Source: Flavihumibacter cheonanensis
GTDB lineage: Bacteria > Bacteroidota > Bacteroidia > Chitinophagales > Chitinophagaceae
NCBI RefSeq assembly: GCF_022352215.1
Contig: NZ_JAKRWF010000002.1
Coordinates: forward strand, 868,001-932,000
DNA: 64,000 bases
Reading direction: 5' to 3'
Part shown: positions 52,865-61,331 of the stretch, piece after piece
How the letters are laid out: every line of letters begins with the position of its first letter
Numbering within the stretch: the first letter of the stretch is position 1
Translations under genes and position numbers: made by a program
Notes under the pieces: model-generated
Database searches by the model: none
What the model saw: only the letters and a program-made list of their open reading frames with translations
What the model was told of the DNA's origin: nothing

Positions 52865-53089
52865 ATGAAGTGTATGAAGAACCAGTCATTACCTATGCCC
52901 TCTTGGAAGAAAATGTATGTAGCCTATCCGGCTGCCAAAAAAACAACCGAAGTTGTTAATCCTGCTGTTCAGGAAACGGAAGCAGTTGAAAACGAACCGG
53001 TTTCCATTCCGGAATTTCAGCGTAAAGCCTTTGTAGGCAATTATTTCGCTGGCCCGCATTGCCTCTTTGATCCGCGACTTTTTAAATAA
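52865..53089 (+). CDS. Small hypothetical protein
   Basis: 74 residues from the ATG at 52865 (a second Met follows three codons later). No signal peptide or membrane segment is seen; the middle is Glu/Val-rich and low-complexity (KKTTEVVNPAVQETEAVENEPV) and the C-terminus is aromatic (FVGNYFAGPHCLFDPRLF). Unrecognised. Evidence for being real is the well-formed promoter and attenuator-like terminator ahead of it. The TTG opening at 52811 would put the start inside the terminator stem and is unlikely. Confidence 0.45.
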   Translation: MKCMKNQSLPMPSWKKMYVAYPAAKKTTEVVNPAVQETEAVENEPVSIPEFQRKAFVGNYFAGPHCLFDPRLFK

Positions 53090-53116
53090 TCCCGGATCTA
53101 GGAAGGTTCAAAAACT

Positions 53117-53150
53117 TGGAGTAAATTAGGGGAATAACCTGTTTACTCCA
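53117..53150 (+). promoter_or_regulatory. 9-bp hairpin covering the start of the hydroxylase gene
   Basis: TGGAGTAAA (53117-53125) and TTTACTCCA (53142-53150) are perfect 9-bp complements; the right arm includes the A of the first ATG, and GGAG in the left arm is the only Shine-Dalgarno-like sequence. Folding would hide both. Confidence 0.45.
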
Positions 53151-54136
53151 TGATGGACTTCCTGCTTGCTGTTTGGGAACAATTTCGTTCCTTTTTTGGT
53201 TTTGATGCACTGATTCAACTGATTACTGAGGGAGATTATAGCAAACTCAGAACCTTTGAAGGCATTGCTGCTTTTATCTCTCCTGTCATTCCTATTATCC
53301 TGATCCTGGAATTAGTAAGAGGAATTTTTTACAAAAAGTTCAGTGTCATATCTTACAAAATTCCTTTCTTTTCTTATGTATTGAATGCCTTCCTGGGAAG
53401 ATTTATTGCCATAGGGATGACCTTCCTGGTGATCGGATGGCTGGAAGATAAAGCACTGTTCACCCTTCCATTTACATGGTATTGGTTTATTTATGGATAT
53501 ATTATCTGGGAACTGGCGCACTTTGTCTATCACTATCTGGGACATAAAGTACGGCTGCTCTGGTGCCTGCATTCCACACACCATGCTCCTGAGACCATGC
53601 ATCTCGGAGTAACGCATGCGCATTTTTTCCTTGAAGCTCCCTATGCTGATCTGATTCGAACAACGATCTGTATTTTATTAGGTGTTCCTCCTCCTATGTT
53701 ATTTGTCATCATGTTTATTGATGGCACCTGGGGTGCGTTTATACATGTGGGTGAGTCAGTAATGAAAAAAGGGGATATGGGAAAACTAGGTCAATGGATT
53801 CTAACTCCTTCCCATCACAGGGTTCACCATGCAAAAAATGTTGAATACATGGATACCAATTTTTGTAACCTGCTTAATATCTGGGATAGGGTATTTAAAA
53901 CCTATCAACCACAGAAAGAAAATATAGCTATTCAATATGGCATCACACGTGATATCAAACCCAATAATTTTCTGGATGCCTATTTTGGTGAAATCATAGC
54001 ACTCGCAAAAGATGTGTATCATGCCCCAGGCATTAAGAATAAATTTTTATACCTGGTTATGCCACCAGGCTGGAGTCATACCGGAGAACATAAAACTGCA
54101 CATGTTATGAAACAACAACTTCAGGAAAATAAGTGA
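53150..54136 (+). CDS. Sterol desaturase/fatty acid hydroxylase family protein
   Basis: 328 residues with several transmembrane helices and the di-iron histidine clusters of the fatty acid hydroxylase superfamily: HFVYHYLGH, HSTHH, HAHFFLEAP, and HHRVHH. Enzymes of this family use O2 to hydroxylate or desaturate lipids. The substrate is unknown; bacterial relatives act on fatty acids, carotenoids and hopanoids. Tandem ATGs at 53150/53153. The next small membrane protein gene overlaps its stop as GTGA. Confidence 0.88.
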   Translation: MMDFLLAVWEQFRSFFGFDALIQLITEGDYSKLRTFEGIAAFISPVIPIILILELVRGIFYKKFSVISYKIPFFSYVLNAFLGRFIAIGMTFLVIGWLEDKALFTLPFTWYWFIYGYIIWELAHFVYHYLGHKVRLLWCLHSTHHAPETMHLGVTHAHFFLEAPYADLIRTTICILLGVPPPMLFVIMFIDGTWGAFIHVGESVMKKGDMGKLGQWILTPSHHRVHHAKNVEYMDTNFCNLLNIWDRVFKTYQPQKENIAIQYGITRDIKPNNFLDAYFGEIIALAKDVYHAPGIKNKFLYLVMPPGWSHTGEHKTAHVMKQQLQENK

Positions 54137-54348
54137 ACAACCTAAATACCATTGCTATGCCTGCCAATCTTGCCAAACGCCAATTCAATGGAATTCTCCT
54201 TATGGTCATTGGAGCATTCACCGGTTTCATCAGTTGTGTATTGAGCCTGATCAACCCCATTCCTGAATTCTATGGTATCTTTTTGTATGGCCTTACTTCT
54301 ATTGCAATCATTCTTGCTTTAATCGGACTTTACTTTTTACTCGAATGA
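54133..54348 (+). CDS. Small two-helix membrane protein
   Basis: 71 residues with two hydrophobic helices (about 20-40 and 47-70). The GTG at 54133 overlaps the stop of the hydroxylase gene (GTGA); an ATG at 54157 is an alternative. Its own stop overlaps the start of the GH26 gene as ATGA, so translation of all three genes is coupled. Function unknown. Confidence 0.55.
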   Translation: MNNLNTIAMPANLAKRQFNGILLMVIGAFTGFISCVLSLINPIPEFYGIFLYGLTSIAIILALIGLYFLLE

Positions 54349-55457
54349 AATTTTTATTATTTATCCTACTTGCGGGTCTTTCTTCTTATGCAGGTGAACC
54401 TGTACCGATTGACACGAAAGCTACCAAAGAAACCAGGGCGCTTTATTGTAACCTCCATCAGTTAACTGAAAAGGGTATCCTGTTCGGGCATCAGCATGCT
54501 ACTGAATATGGTCATGGCTGGAGTGGAGACGCTGATCGATCGGATGTGAAATCTATTACAGGCTCTCATCCTGCCGTAATTGGTATCGATTTCAGTGGTT
54601 TATCAGGCCGGCCAGACAGCCTGATAAAGCAGGAAGAAAGCCACCTGCGAAAGGTAATAACGGAAACGTATAAACGAGGCGGACTCATTACCGTTTCCTG
54701 GCATTTCAACAACCCGCTTTCGGGAGGTGGATTTTATTGGAAAGAAGGCGTATCAAAGGCTTCCGTAAGAGAAATGATCCCAGGCGCTGCAGCACATGAT
54801 ACATATAAAAGTATTCTCAGAAGAATAGCTGATTTTTTGCATACGGTTAAGGGTGCTGACGGTGAACCTATTCCAATGATCTTCCGGCCCTTCCATGAAC
54901 TGGATGGTAGCTGGTTCTGGTGGGGGAAAAAGCATTGCAGTCCGGATGAAATAAAGACGCTCTGGAGATTCACAGTCACCTATATGCGTGATTCAATGAA
55001 TATTCATCAGTTGCTCTATGCCTTTTCACCGGATTGTACTTTTCAATCTGAATCCGAATTTCTGGAGCGATACCCTGGTGACGATTTTGTTGATATGGTA
55101 GGCATGGATAACTATGCCGATTTTGGTCGGGATGGAAAATATAATCTTCCCGCTGCACTAAAAAAATTACAGATCGTCCAGGCTTATGCCAACAAGTCCG
55201 GCAAGCTGGCGGCTCTTACAGAAACCGGACTTGAATCCATTCCAAACCCAAATTGGTGGACAGAAGTGTTATTAAAAACGATTACAACACCAGGCTTGCG
55301 TTTATCTTATGTACTGGTATGGCGAAATGATAAAATAAGTCCAACACATTATTATGCCCCCTTTCCAGGCCAGGTTAGTGAACCCGATTTTATTCGGTTT
55401 TACCAAGTGCCTGTTACGATTTTTGAAAAAGATTTACCCGCTTTATATACGGATTAG
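54345..55457 (+). CDS. GH26 beta-mannanase
   Basis: 370 residues with a signal peptide (FLLFILLAGLSSYAG). TIM-barrel glycoside hydrolase of family 26: LFGHQHATEYG, the acid/base Glu185 in FRPFHELDGSWFWWG and the nucleophile Glu293 in LTETGLE. These motifs are diagnostic for endo-beta-1,4-mannanases and related enzymes. Exported; lacks a lipobox. It may act with the GH130 lipoprotein at 27675. It is translationally coupled to the small membrane protein upstream and overlaps the convergent GMC gene by 4 bases. Confidence 0.9.
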   Translation: MKFLLFILLAGLSSYAGEPVPIDTKATKETRALYCNLHQLTEKGILFGHQHATEYGHGWSGDADRSDVKSITGSHPAVIGIDFSGLSGRPDSLIKQEESHLRKVITETYKRGGLITVSWHFNNPLSGGGFYWKEGVSKASVREMIPGAAAHDTYKSILRRIADFLHTVKGADGEPIPMIFRPFHELDGSWFWWGKKHCSPDEIKTLWRFTVTYMRDSMNIHQLLYAFSPDCTFQSESEFLERYPGDDFVDMVGMDNYADFGRDGKYNLPAALKKLQIVQAYANKSGKLAALTETGLESIPNPNWWTEVLLKTITTPGLRLSYVLVWRNDKISPTHYYAPFPGQVSEPDFIRFYQVPVTIFEKDLPALYTD

Positions 55458-57151
55458 ATATTACCTTTTTTCATTTCCTGAACAGCATAGTCACATGCTC
55501 TTGCGGTTAATGCCATATAGGTAATGGATGGGTTAACACAAGATCCGGATGTCATACAGGCCCCATCTGTTACAAATACATTTTTCACCGCATGCAATTG
55601 ATTGAAAGCATTCAGTACAGAGGTTTTTGGATCATGCCCCATACGCGCTGTACCCATTTCATGATTGGCATTTCCCGGGAATGACATCTTTCCACTCATT
55701 GTGATATTTTTATAGCCGGCTTTTTCAAACAATTCCACTCCGGTTTTAGCAGCATCTTCAAACATGCGTTTTTCATTGTCCCGGAACTGTGCATCAAACT
55801 GGATGATAGGTCTTCCAAACGGATCTTTTTTATCCGGATGCAGGCTCATTTTATTTTCCTGGTAAGGAAGACATTCACCAAAATGATAGATGCTGATCTT
55901 CCAGGGACCAGCTTCACTCATGTTTTCTTTTAACTCTTCACCAATACCATCTGCCTGCCCACGTGTGCGATAGGCGCCTCCGCCAAAATGATACCCTCTT
56001 AAAAAATCGCTGGTTGCCTCAGTAGCATTCCGGAATCTGGGTATATACATATTGGTAGGCCTTCTTCCCTTGTAATAACGGTCTTCAAATCCGTCAACAT
56101 CGGCTGCTATCACCAGCCCTTTATGATGATCCATCAGGTTCAGTCCGAGTTGTCCACTGTCATTTCCCAAACCATTCGGGAAACGATTGGAGACAGAATT
56201 TAACAGGATTGCTGTTGTGCCAATCGTAGATGCATTAATGAATAAAAGCTTTGAAAAGTACTCTTCTGTTTGTTTTGTTTCCGTATCAATGATCTCAACG
56301 CCGGTTGCCATTCCTTTTTGCTCATCGAAGAGTACCCTGTTCACCAAAGCATGTGTTCGGATGGTTAATCTTCCTGTTTCCATGGCTGCAGGAAGTGTGC
56401 TGGAATTCGAACTGAAATAGGCACCAAAAGGACAACCTCTGTGACACAGACTTCGCGACTGACATACACCTCTTCCCTTGAGCGGCGCAGTTAGGTTAGC
56501 GGATCTTCCAATGATAACCTGCCGGGTGGAATAGGCTTTGGCAATTTTTGCGGTAAAGTCCTTTTCCACACAATTCATTTCGAAAGGAGGTTGAAAGACC
56601 CCGTCGGGTAAATGTGGGATACCATCTCTGTTCCCACTGATGCCTGCAAATGTTTCAACATAATCATACCAGGGCGCCAGGTCTTTATAACGGATTGGCC
56701 AGTCTATCCCATAACCATCTTTGAGGTTCGCTTCAAAATCAAGATCACTCCAGCGGTAGCAGGCTCTTGCCCATAGAAGGGAACGGCCTCCCAGCACATC
56801 CGCCCTGATCCAGTCGTACCGTTTTAATTCTTCATACGGATTTTCCAGGTCCTTTGTATAGAAATGTTTGTTGTCTTCATTGATGGAATAATGCCTGGTT
56901 TGAATGGGATATTTTTCCCGGTCGGCTTTACATAAACTGTTGCGGTGTTCAAACTCCCAGGGATGCATCAACGAAGTTGGATAACTGGGATGCTGAACCG
57001 GTCCGCCTCTTTCCAGTAAGAGCACGCGTAAACCTTTTTCACATAATTCTTTTGCGGCCCACCCTCCGCTGACGCCGGATCCAACAACGATGGCATCATA
57101 AGTATTCTGACGTACAACTTTGGTATTTAAGTAAACGGAATCTCCAGGCAT
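55454..57151 (-). CDS. GMC-family FAD oxidoreductase
   Basis: 565 residues. N-terminal FAD motif AIVVGSGVSGGWAAKELCEKG with LLLERG, a cysteine-rich mid-region (CQSRSLCHRGCPFGAYFSSNS) and the C-terminal signature HEMGTARMG with VNPSITYMALTARACDYAV. This branch includes the large subunits of glucoside 3-dehydrogenases and gluconate dehydrogenases. No small subunit (gluconate 2-dehydrogenase subunit 3) gene is adjacent. No signal peptide is seen. It follows a Tat-exported sugar-isomerase-like gene after 18 bases, suggesting oxidation of a sugar followed by rearrangement or cleavage. Confidence 0.85.
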   Translation of the reverse strand: MPGDSVYLNTKVVRQNTYDAIVVGSGVSGGWAAKELCEKGLRVLLLERGGPVQHPSYPTSLMHPWEFEHRNSLCKADREKYPIQTRHYSINEDNKHFYTKDLENPYEELKRYDWIRADVLGGRSLLWARACYRWSDLDFEANLKDGYGIDWPIRYKDLAPWYDYVETFAGISGNRDGIPHLPDGVFQPPFEMNCVEKDFTAKIAKAYSTRQVIIGRSANLTAPLKGRGVCQSRSLCHRGCPFGAYFSSNSSTLPAAMETGRLTIRTHALVNRVLFDEQKGMATGVEIIDTETKQTEEYFSKLLFINASTIGTTAILLNSVSNRFPNGLGNDSGQLGLNLMDHHKGLVIAADVDGFEDRYYKGRRPTNMYIPRFRNATEATSDFLRGYHFGGGAYRTRGQADGIGEELKENMSEAGPWKISIYHFGECLPYQENKMSLHPDKKDPFGRPIIQFDAQFRDNEKRMFEDAAKTGVELFEKAGYKNITMSGKMSFPGNANHEMGTARMGHDPKTSVLNAFNQLHAVKNVFVTDGACMTSGSCVNPSITYMALTARACDYAVQEMKKGNI

Positions 57152-57169
57152 TTTTCAATATTGGATAGA

Positions 57170-58093
57170 TTATGCAAAATGTGCTTTCATTGCTTTGGGA
57201 TAATCTGCCAGCGCCAGTTCTGGCTCGGCAATTTCTGGATGCCATAATTTCTCCCATTCAAAACTATAAAAGCCTTTATAGTTATCCCTGGCCAGCAGGT
57301 CGATTCCTTCAAATATGGGAACCTGCCCCTTTCCTAAAAAAGTATACCGAAGTTTTCCCTCTTCCTTTATGGCATCCTTTACATGCACATGCCGGATGTA
57401 TTTTTTCAATGCCGGATAAACTTTGGCGGGGGCTTCACCGGTTACCGTCCACATGTTTGAAATATCCCAGATCAAACCGATTTTCGGACTATTTACTTCT
57501 TTCATGATCTTTTCGAGGTCTGCCAGATAAACAAGGTCGCCATGTGTTTCCATCAATACTTCCACACCTGATCCTTTGGCGTGTGCAGATAATTCAAGCA
57601 ATCCTGCTTTAATCAGATCCATGGTTTCTTCTTTCGACTGTTCTTTCGGAAAATTATTAGGGAACACCCTTACATAGGGGCATTTCAGTTGCTCAGCAAG
57701 ATCAATAAAACGTTTGCCATCCTCCAGCTGTTCCTTTCTTTTTACTGCTTCCTTAAAATGCAGGGTAGAGGAAGATCCTAATCCAACAAAACGCAATCCT
57801 TTTTCCTTCATGCGCGCCATGGTTAGTGACCTGGCCGTTGTAGAATTGAATATGGACGATTTCACTAAATCAAGTTCACGCTGAATTCCTCTTATCTCCA
57901 ATCCTTTATAGCCATGTTCGGCTGCGAATTGCGTGATCTTGTCAAAGTTCCAGTCGGGGCAACCAAGTGTTGAGAAACTTAGTTTAGGAGCATATCCGGT
58001 TTTTGCGAATGCAGGAAGATATAAAAGACCTCCCAGCAAAACCGAACTTGTCTGTATAAATTCCCTGCGTGAACGGGTTGATTTCGCTTGCAT
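57170..58093 (-). CDS. Sugar phosphate isomerase/epimerase-like protein, Tat signal
   Basis: 307 residues. A twin-arginine-type signal (RRREFIQ-like, SRREFIQTSSVLLGG) precedes an AP-endonuclease-2/xylose-isomerase-like TIM barrel with metal ligands in VLMETHGDLVYL, LIWDISNMW, HVHVKDA and FYSFEWEKLWHP. Such exported enzymes are epimerases or lyases in Bacteroidota, including 3-keto-glycoside processing. It is the first gene of a pair with the GMC oxidoreductase (18-base gap), supporting a sugar-oxidation pathway in the periplasm. Confidence 0.82.
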   Translation of the reverse strand: MQAKSTRSRREFIQTSSVLLGGLLYLPAFAKTGYAPKLSFSTLGCPDWNFDKITQFAAEHGYKGLEIRGIQRELDLVKSSIFNSTTARSLTMARMKEKGLRFVGLGSSSTLHFKEAVKRKEQLEDGKRFIDLAEQLKCPYVRVFPNNFPKEQSKEETMDLIKAGLLELSAHAKGSGVEVLMETHGDLVYLADLEKIMKEVNSPKIGLIWDISNMWTVTGEAPAKVYPALKKYIRHVHVKDAIKEEGKLRYTFLGKGQVPIFEGIDLLARDNYKGFYSFEWEKLWHPEIAEPELALADYPKAMKAHFA

Positions 58094-58148
58094 GTCGAAA
58101 AGATAATAAATAGCAGGGAATTAGCGGTAATATTCAGGTAATATTGGG

Positions 58149-58349
58149 ATGGTAGATTACCTGAAAGCAACGTCTATGGATGCGTTTATTTATACACTTC
58201 TTGCAATCGCAGTATTGGTTTTTTTAATATGGACCTGGAGGGTCAATCGTAAGGAAAAGAGGAAATTAAGTAACCGGCTGAACAGGGATTTTCCTCATCG
58301 CGAAAGCCATAAAGAAACCGGGGACCCTGATGATCTTAAACAGGATTAA
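58149..58349 (+). CDS. Small single-helix membrane protein
   Basis: 66 residues: one transmembrane helix (about 12-31) followed by a highly basic then acidic tail (RVNRKEKRKLSNRLNRDF, then DPDDLKQD). No known function. A later Met at residue 10 is also possible. Its stop is immediately adjacent to the end of the PAS-domain gene on the opposite strand. Two TAATATT sequences lie just upstream, weak promoter candidates. Confidence 0.5.
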   Translation: MVDYLKATSMDAFIYTLLAIAVLVFLIWTWRVNRKEKRKLSNRLNRDFPHRESHKETGDPDDLKQD

Positions 58350-58820
58350 CTATATTTCGATTTCTTCTTCAATGGCAACATAGTTGGTTAATCTGCCTGC
58401 TTCATTCACCACAGGATAGCCCTCAATCAGGCAATTGTAGAGGGTTCCGTCCTTTCGGTAATTCAGAATGGTGCAGTTGAAGGGCTTCATTTCAGTCAGT
58501 GCATTCCGGATCATCAGCCTGCTGCCTAGCTGTGTAGCCGGCCCCTGGAATAGTTTCGGTGATTTTCCTATTACTTCACAGGGTTGATATCCATTCATGC
58601 GTTCAATATTTTTACTGGCAAACAGAATCTTCAGATCTGCACTGGTAACCAGTATCGTTTTATTTTCCCATACCAATGCATTATCGAGCGACCTGCCAGG
58701 AGAATATTTCCAATAGCCCGACTCCTGCAACCGGTTCAAATAAGAGATATCCTTGCTGAATTCTTCTCTTCTGCTTCTGCCTTCCAGTATGATATCCCAA
58801 CAAAGCAATGGATGCGACAT
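58350..58820 (-). CDS. LOV-like PAS protein without photoactive cysteine
   Basis: 156 residues, a single PAS domain (about 50-156). The region VIGKSPKLFQGPAT aligns with the LOV signature GRNCRFLQGPET, and ILNYRKDGT matches the downstream LOV motif, but the cysteine needed for the flavin adduct is replaced by Pro88. It may therefore bind flavin as a redox or constitutive module, or bind another ligand. No kinase or DNA-binding output domain is attached; it must act through a partner or as a short sensor. Isolated on its strand. Confidence 0.75.
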   Translation of the reverse strand: MSHPLLCWDIILEGRSRREEFSKDISYLNRLQESGYWKYSPGRSLDNALVWENKTILVTSADLKILFASKNIERMNGYQPCEVIGKSPKLFQGPATQLGSRLMIRNALTEMKPFNCTILNYRKDGTLYNCLIEGYPVVNEAGRLTNYVAIEEEIEI

Positions 58821-58905
58821 ATAAAACTTTTAATGAATCTACGGTAAGGTTCATTGAATTGCATCATTTGTTGAATAATAAGAAGTCAGAACTGCTAAAG
58901 CCTTA

Positions 58906-58913
58906 TAGCTTTG
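58906..58913 (+). promoter_or_regulatory. -7 promoter element (TAGCTTTG) for CBM9-like operon
   Basis: TAGCTTTG fits TAnnTTTG and predicts a leader of about 60 bases before ATG 58978. No clear -33 element is seen. Confidence 0.4.
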
Positions 58914-58977
58914 TTTCATATTACTGATTTATCAAATGGAAATGTTACACAAATTCTATTTCCGTCACTAGAAAAGT

Positions 58978-59769
58978 ATGGTTGATCTTATTACAATATG
59001 TGGATTGGCACTGGGTAGTATTTGTCAAACTGAATCGTCGGCAGACTCATTACCCAAGCGCTATGATGTGCTGAAAACTCAGCACAAAATTCAGATTGAT
59101 GGGAAAGTAGATAAGGCCTGGAAAAAAGCTGCGTGGACCAGTTATTTCCAGGATATTGAAGGCAGCAGAAAGCCGGTTCCAAGGTTTAAAACCCGTGTTA
59201 AAATGCTGTGGGATGAACAGTACCTGTATATCCTTGCTGAAATGGAAGAACCTCATCTCTGGGCTACACTTACTGATCGGGATGCTATCATTTTCAACGA
59301 TCACGATTTTGAAGTATTTCTGGATCCTAATAACGACCAGGAACAATACTTCGAATATGAAATCAATGCATTAGGTACGATCATGGACCTGTTCATGACC
59401 AAGCCTTATAAAAAAGGCGGACCTATGGTGATGGGCTGGAACTCGGATCGATTGTTATCTGCAGTACAACTTAAAGGTACGCTTAATGATAACCGTGATA
59501 TTGATAAAGGCTGGATAGTTGAAATGGCGATTCCCTATAAGGATCTGGAACGTCCGGGCCGTATTTCACAACCTCAACCCGGCGCTACCTGGAGAATCAA
59601 TTTTTCAAGAGTGCAGTGGACCATGGACATGGATGGACAATCCTATAAAAGAAGGGTGGGACCGAATGGTAAGCGGCTTCGCGAAGATAACTGGGTATGG
59701 TCTCCGCAGGGATTAATTGATATGCATGTTCCTGAACATTGGGGATACATTACATTCAGGAAAAAATGA
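58978..59769 (+). CDS. CBM9-like (DUF1083-type) carbohydrate-binding protein
   Basis: 263 residues; hydrophobic N-terminus (signal-like, with CQTESS) then a family-9-like carbohydrate-binding beta sandwich: HKIQIDGKVDKAWKKAAWT, LWDEQYLYILAEMEEP, and DHDFEVFLDPNND. Proteins of this type occur in polysaccharide-degrading organisms and bind or process sugars. It is followed after 10 bases by a putative glycosidase, so the pair forms an operon. Confidence 0.78.
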   Translation: MVDLITICGLALGSICQTESSADSLPKRYDVLKTQHKIQIDGKVDKAWKKAAWTSYFQDIEGSRKPVPRFKTRVKMLWDEQYLYILAEMEEPHLWATLTDRDAIIFNDHDFEVFLDPNNDQEQYFEYEINALGTIMDLFMTKPYKKGGPMVMGWNSDRLLSAVQLKGTLNDNRDIDKGWIVEMAIPYKDLERPGRISQPQPGATWRINFSRVQWTMDMDGQSYKRRVGPNGKRLREDNWVWSPQGLIDMHVPEHWGYITFRKK

Positions 59770-59779
59770 ACTAACGATT

Positions 59780-60856
59780 ATGAGTAACCGCAGAAATTTT
59801 ATAAAAAACAGTTTGCTTACAACAGCCTCCCTTTCAATTGGGTCTTCTCTCAGCGCTGCAGATTTGGATTTCAAAAAAAGAAAGGCAAAACACTGGATCT
59901 GGACGAGGCCGAATCCAAAGGATTCAGAAGCGGAATTGTATGAACGATATGCTGCATACGCTGCAGCCGGTGTCCGGGGTGTTTTATTTGAAGATGATTC
60001 CGAGAAACATTTCAGGGCCGCCAAAAAAATGAAGCTGGAAGCGCATCGCTGGAACTGGACCATGAACAAGGGAGTAAAAACCCTGATGGAGCAACATCCA
60101 GAATGGTATGCGATTTCGAGAGAAGGGAAATCGGTTATTGATCATCCGCCCTATGTTGGATATTATCGCTGGTTATGTCCCTCCAAACCGGAAGTTCAGG
60201 CTTACCTGAAACAGGAAGCAGAACAGATTCTTTCAAAAGATTATATTGATGGCCTGCATCTTGATTATATCCGGTTTTGTGATGTGATACTGCCGCTTAA
60301 CCTTTGGAAAAATTACAACCTGGTTCAGCAGCAGGAATTGCCTGCATATGATTTCTGTTATTGTTCTACCTGCAGAGCTGAATATAAAAAAATATCAGGT
60401 AAAGATCCGTTGGACCTCCCTTATCCAGATGGAGTTTTGTCCTGGCGTCTCTTCCGCTATAATGCGATTAACAAGGTGGTTAACCAATTAGCAGAAGTTG
60501 CCAACCGGCATAAAAAATGGATCACTGCGGCTGTATTCCCAACTCCTGAAGTGGCGCGCAGAATTGTTCGCCAGGACTGGACCAACTGGAACCTGGACGC
60601 TGTATTCCCGATGATCTACCATAAGTTTTACCAGGAAGATATAAAATGGATTGGGGATGCGGTTACGGAAGGCGTGCATTTCCTGGCTGGAAAATTTCCG
60701 CTATATGCTGGCTTGTACCTTCCCGATTTTGATTCCATGGAAGAACTAAAAACAGGGATTGAACTATCCATGGCAAAAGGTGCCGCTGGGGTATCCCTCT
60801 TTGGTAATGTAACACCTGAGGTATTGGCTACCCTTAAGAGTACGCAAGTTGCTTAA
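59780..60856 (+). CDS. Putative exported glycoside hydrolase (GH10-like TIM barrel)
   Basis: 358 residues. A twin-arginine-like signal (SNRRNFIKNSLLTTASLSIG) is followed by a TIM-barrel region containing GLHLDYIRF (conserved in putative family 10-like glycosyl hydrolases), FCYCSTCRAEY, and AVFPMIYHKF. Candidate catalytic acids are the Asp of HLDYIRF and residues in the LFEDDSEKHF region, but the catalytic pair is not certain. The frame opens at 59717 inside the preceding gene; the ATG at 59780 is preferred. It overlaps the GNAT gene by 23 bases. Confidence 0.7.
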   Translation: MSNRRNFIKNSLLTTASLSIGSSLSAADLDFKKRKAKHWIWTRPNPKDSEAELYERYAAYAAAGVRGVLFEDDSEKHFRAAKKMKLEAHRWNWTMNKGVKTLMEQHPEWYAISREGKSVIDHPPYVGYYRWLCPSKPEVQAYLKQEAEQILSKDYIDGLHLDYIRFCDVILPLNLWKNYNLVQQQELPAYDFCYCSTCRAEYKKISGKDPLDLPYPDGVLSWRLFRYNAINKVVNQLAEVANRHKKWITAAVFPTPEVARRIVRQDWTNWNLDAVFPMIYHKFYQEDIKWIGDAVTEGVHFLAGKFPLYAGLYLPDFDSMEELKTGIELSMAKGAAGVSLFGNVTPEVLATLKSTQVA

Positions 60857-61331
60857 CATAGAAATGTGTATCTACCGGCATTCTTGGAAAATAATCCGGT
60901 AATGCTTCTACAGCGATTTTATGAAAGTCATTTTTTTCATAAAATCGCTGTGCTGCCTTTAGCTGCTCTACTGTTCCAAGATAAATACTGTTGATCTCCT
61001 TTTCTTTACACCAGTTGATGGCTGTTTCCAATAATGCCTGACCCAAGCCGGTTTCCTTTCCGCGATAATCAGCCCGTACAAACATCTTTCGAATGGCAGC
61101 AGCCTGATGTCCAATATCAATCAGTCCGATACTTCCAATTACAGTTGACTGATCTGTTGCAATCCAAAAATTACCTTTGTTTTTCTGATAAAATTCAGGA
61201 ATGATCAAAAGATCAGGTTGATCTTTAATCGTAACAGGTACACCAAATTCAATCTGCTGTATGGGTAATATCAGGTTGATAACACCCTGCTGGTGTTTAT
61301 CATGATAAGGTTGAATGGAAAATGTTTTCAT
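60834..61331 (-). CDS. GNAT-family N-acetyltransferase
   Basis: 165 residues with a GNAT fold: acetyl-CoA-binding motif MFVRADYRGKETGLGQALLETAINW and C-terminal AAQRFYEKNDFHKIA. Substrate unknown. It overlaps purU by one base (TGATG), so is translated from the same message. Its 3' end overlaps the putative glycosidase by 23 bases. Confidence 0.85.
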   Translation of the reverse strand: MKTFSIQPYHDKHQQGVINLILPIQQIEFGVPVTIKDQPDLLIIPEFYQKNKGNFWIATDQSTVIGSIGLIDIGHQAAAIRKMFVRADYRGKETGLGQALLETAINWCKEKEINSIYLGTVEQLKAAQRFYEKNDFHKIAVEALPDYFPRMPVDTHFYVKQLAYS

